From Plecoglossus altivelis (Eukaryota > Chordata > Actinopteri > Osmeriformes > Plecoglossidae): 64,000 nt of DNA. Below the pieces are notes generated by a model, which ran no database searches, had not been told where the DNA came from, and worked only from the letters and a program-made list of their open reading frames with translations. Numbering within the stretch: the first letter of the stretch is position 1; every line of letters begins with the position of its first letter. Shown piece by piece: positions 62,291 to 64,000 of the stretch. The stretch is from the NCBI GenBank assembly GCA_036571765.1, contig BROE01000010.1, positions 10,791,313-10,855,312 on the forward strand. The letters run 5' to 3'. Both the position numbers and the translations under genes were made by a program.

Positions 62291-64000
62291 GGGATTCAAG
62301 CGTATTAACATACAGGTAACAGCAAGCAGAGGTGCATCATGGGGGACAGCATTGCATTGTGGATAGGTGAGAAGGAAAAAAAACAAAATACAAAATAATC
62401 TGAATGCAGTATACCACATACGAAACAATAGGCATGCACAATAAACAAAAAAAGTCTCTTTTTTTCTTTTTTTCAAAGAAACATTGCTAGATTCTGAATT
62501 AGTACGAAAGCAAAAAGCTTCTACGTTACCTTAGGTTAAAAAAGCGTTAGAAACTTACAAAATACGTTTGTAAATTGTACTTTGCTGCGTGCTAAACAAA
62601 GTATTGGGATAGTATTGAGTAGACAGGTTAAAAAAGTACTTCTGAACAAGTAAATCAGCTGGACTAGGATCAACAAAACAGAAAGGCTTTCGGGTAAACA
62701 TCATTAACAGCGGGCAAGTCCGTGTAGACGGCCGAACGCCAACCTGCCGATCTGAACGTGGAGATCTTTAGGGGGGGGTTGGGCGTCCGGCCGACACGCA
62801 CCACAACAGGAAACGTGAGCAGCAGTGGCTCTGCAGAATCTGTGGTGTCAGACTGTGTCAGGTGTCAGCGTGAGGGGAGGGAGAAGGGGACCGGTGGGAC
62901 CGAGAAGGGCACGAGGGAAGGACACGAGGGAAGGACACGAGGGAAGGACACGAGGGAAGGACACGAGGGAAGGACCCGCCCTCACACACCAGGAGGGCAG
63001 GACTAGATGCTGGGTCTTTGTGACTGTCCCCCAGATATGTCCCCCAAGATATTCCCTCATGAGAGGGGCAGGAATACTACCACGTTAACGTCAAACGTTA
63101 GAACGCTGGCATTTTCGAGGCCGAGAGCGCGTGTCTGAAATACACGATGAGACATGGCTCTCGGCTCTCCGATCATCACGTCCATCTGGGTCACGGGTCG
63201 GAACCTGTCTGAAGTGGGGACTGGATCGGGCACGGAGGGGCAGTGTAGGGTTAGGAAGGACACTCTGAATGGCTGCTTGGAGGTGGAGGAACGTGGCTTG
63301 ATCGTGTTGAGGGGTGAACGGACTAGAAGTGAATGTCTGAATGTAAATCGATCGGGGGGGGGGGGGGGCTATTAAATATGGAGACTGTGTTTATTTATCG
63401 TCGATACGTGTCTATTTGTTCATGGAAAAACGGTAGAAATGCAACGTAAGGCAAAGCAGAGCAGTCCTCAGGTACTGACTGGCTGCTGGCTCGGACATGA
63501 CTAGGCTGCTGTTTTCCGAGGGTTTGATTGGTCACCGAAGGCGATGTGGATGAGGCGAGAGCTGAGAGGCTGCGGACAGGACTCTAGTGTGCATAGGGAT
63601 GAATACATTCCAAATATGACTCCACGTACTGTACACTACACATCCAGCGTTAACAGTGGAATGGTTCATATGAGCACATGACAGAGAAGGTGGGGGGGGG
63701 GCAGAAGAATCCTTGTTAGGGGGTCAAAGCAAAGATGGCGGCGTTGGACGTCAGCAGCCTGACATGACACGAGATAGGGAATGAAAGAGACGACATGGAT
63801 GAAGATGGAGCGCTACCCAACACCAGAGGAGTTAACGACGCCTCGTAGCAACAGTAGCTGAGTGGGTGTGGGCCGTGTCTCTAAAGTTGGAAGTAAAAAA
63901 AAAAAAAAAGAAAAGAAAAAGAAAACAACTAGGGGGGGAGGGGAAGAAAATATTTTTTCAATTTCACGTTTCCGGCATATTCCGTCACGTTCCCTTGAAA
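62291..64000 (-). other. mbnl2: mbnl2 intron running off the right edge
   Basis: No further mbnl2 exon was recognised; the zinc-finger exons must lie beyond the window. It contains a 13-bp tandem repeat at 62911-62975 and several G or A homopolymers. Confidence 0.55.
62911..62975. repeat. 13-bp perfect tandem repeat, five copies
   Basis: The unit ACGAGGGAAGGAC is repeated five times with no change. Confidence 0.95.

Noticed and set aside
62911..62975. Short direct repeats as a CRISPR array
   Set aside because: Units are directly adjacent without spacers and the DNA is vertebrate; it is a minisatellite.

Overview
This is vertebrate nuclear DNA, almost certainly from a teleost fish. The genes are split by GT-AG introns, the intergenic DNA is full of (TG)n, (CA)n, (GA)n and (CT)n microsatellites and G homopolymers, and one intron holds a decayed Tc1-family transposon of a type common in fish. 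No prokaryotic, viral or CRISPR features were seen. The species cannot be named from the sequence.

Layout. Bases 1-1.8 kb hold the 3' end of adamts1 (+). Then come cyyr1 (+, four coding exons, 3467-6721), the amyloid precursor gene app (+, seventeen coding exons, 8818-25870, with a Kunitz exon as in zebrafish appa) and atp5pf (+, 29979-30604). The strand then switches: jam2 (-, ten coding exons, 38768 to 31442), mrpl39 (-, ten coding exons, 44203 to 40448, with the Tc1 relic in an intron), rap2a (-, two exons, 50179 to 46229) and the 3' half of mbnl2 (-, exons from 62247 down to a terminal exon at 55765, then a probable 3'UTR of about 4.2 kb to near 51.56 kb). The mbnl2 zinc-finger exons lie beyond the right edge.

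The block adamts1-cyyr1-app-atp5pf-jam2-mrpl39 matches human 21q21. GABPA, which sits between APP and ATP5PF in human, is missing here, and mrpl39 is flipped relative to jam2. The block rap2a-mbnl2 matches human 13q32. The junction between the two human-chromosome blocks lies at about 44.2-45.9 kb.

The genes do not form a single pathway. They are an extracellular protease, two single-pass or Ig-type membrane proteins plus APP, two mitochondrial proteins (ATP synthase coupling factor 6 and a large-ribosomal-subunit protein), a small GTPase and a splicing regulator. The most interesting signals concern RNA processing. They include a 24-bp array of branch-point-like motifs and UG tracts before the app Kunitz exon, and TG tracts in place of a polypyrimidine tract at many 3' splice sites. 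In mbnl2 there are a conserved 54/36/95-nt alternative exon set with YGCY clusters and a GA/CT minisatellite carrying repeated acceptor-like motifs. A dense cluster of small insertions in app exon 13 breaks the reading frame and looks like an assembly error. I did not find a convincing undescribed gene system.
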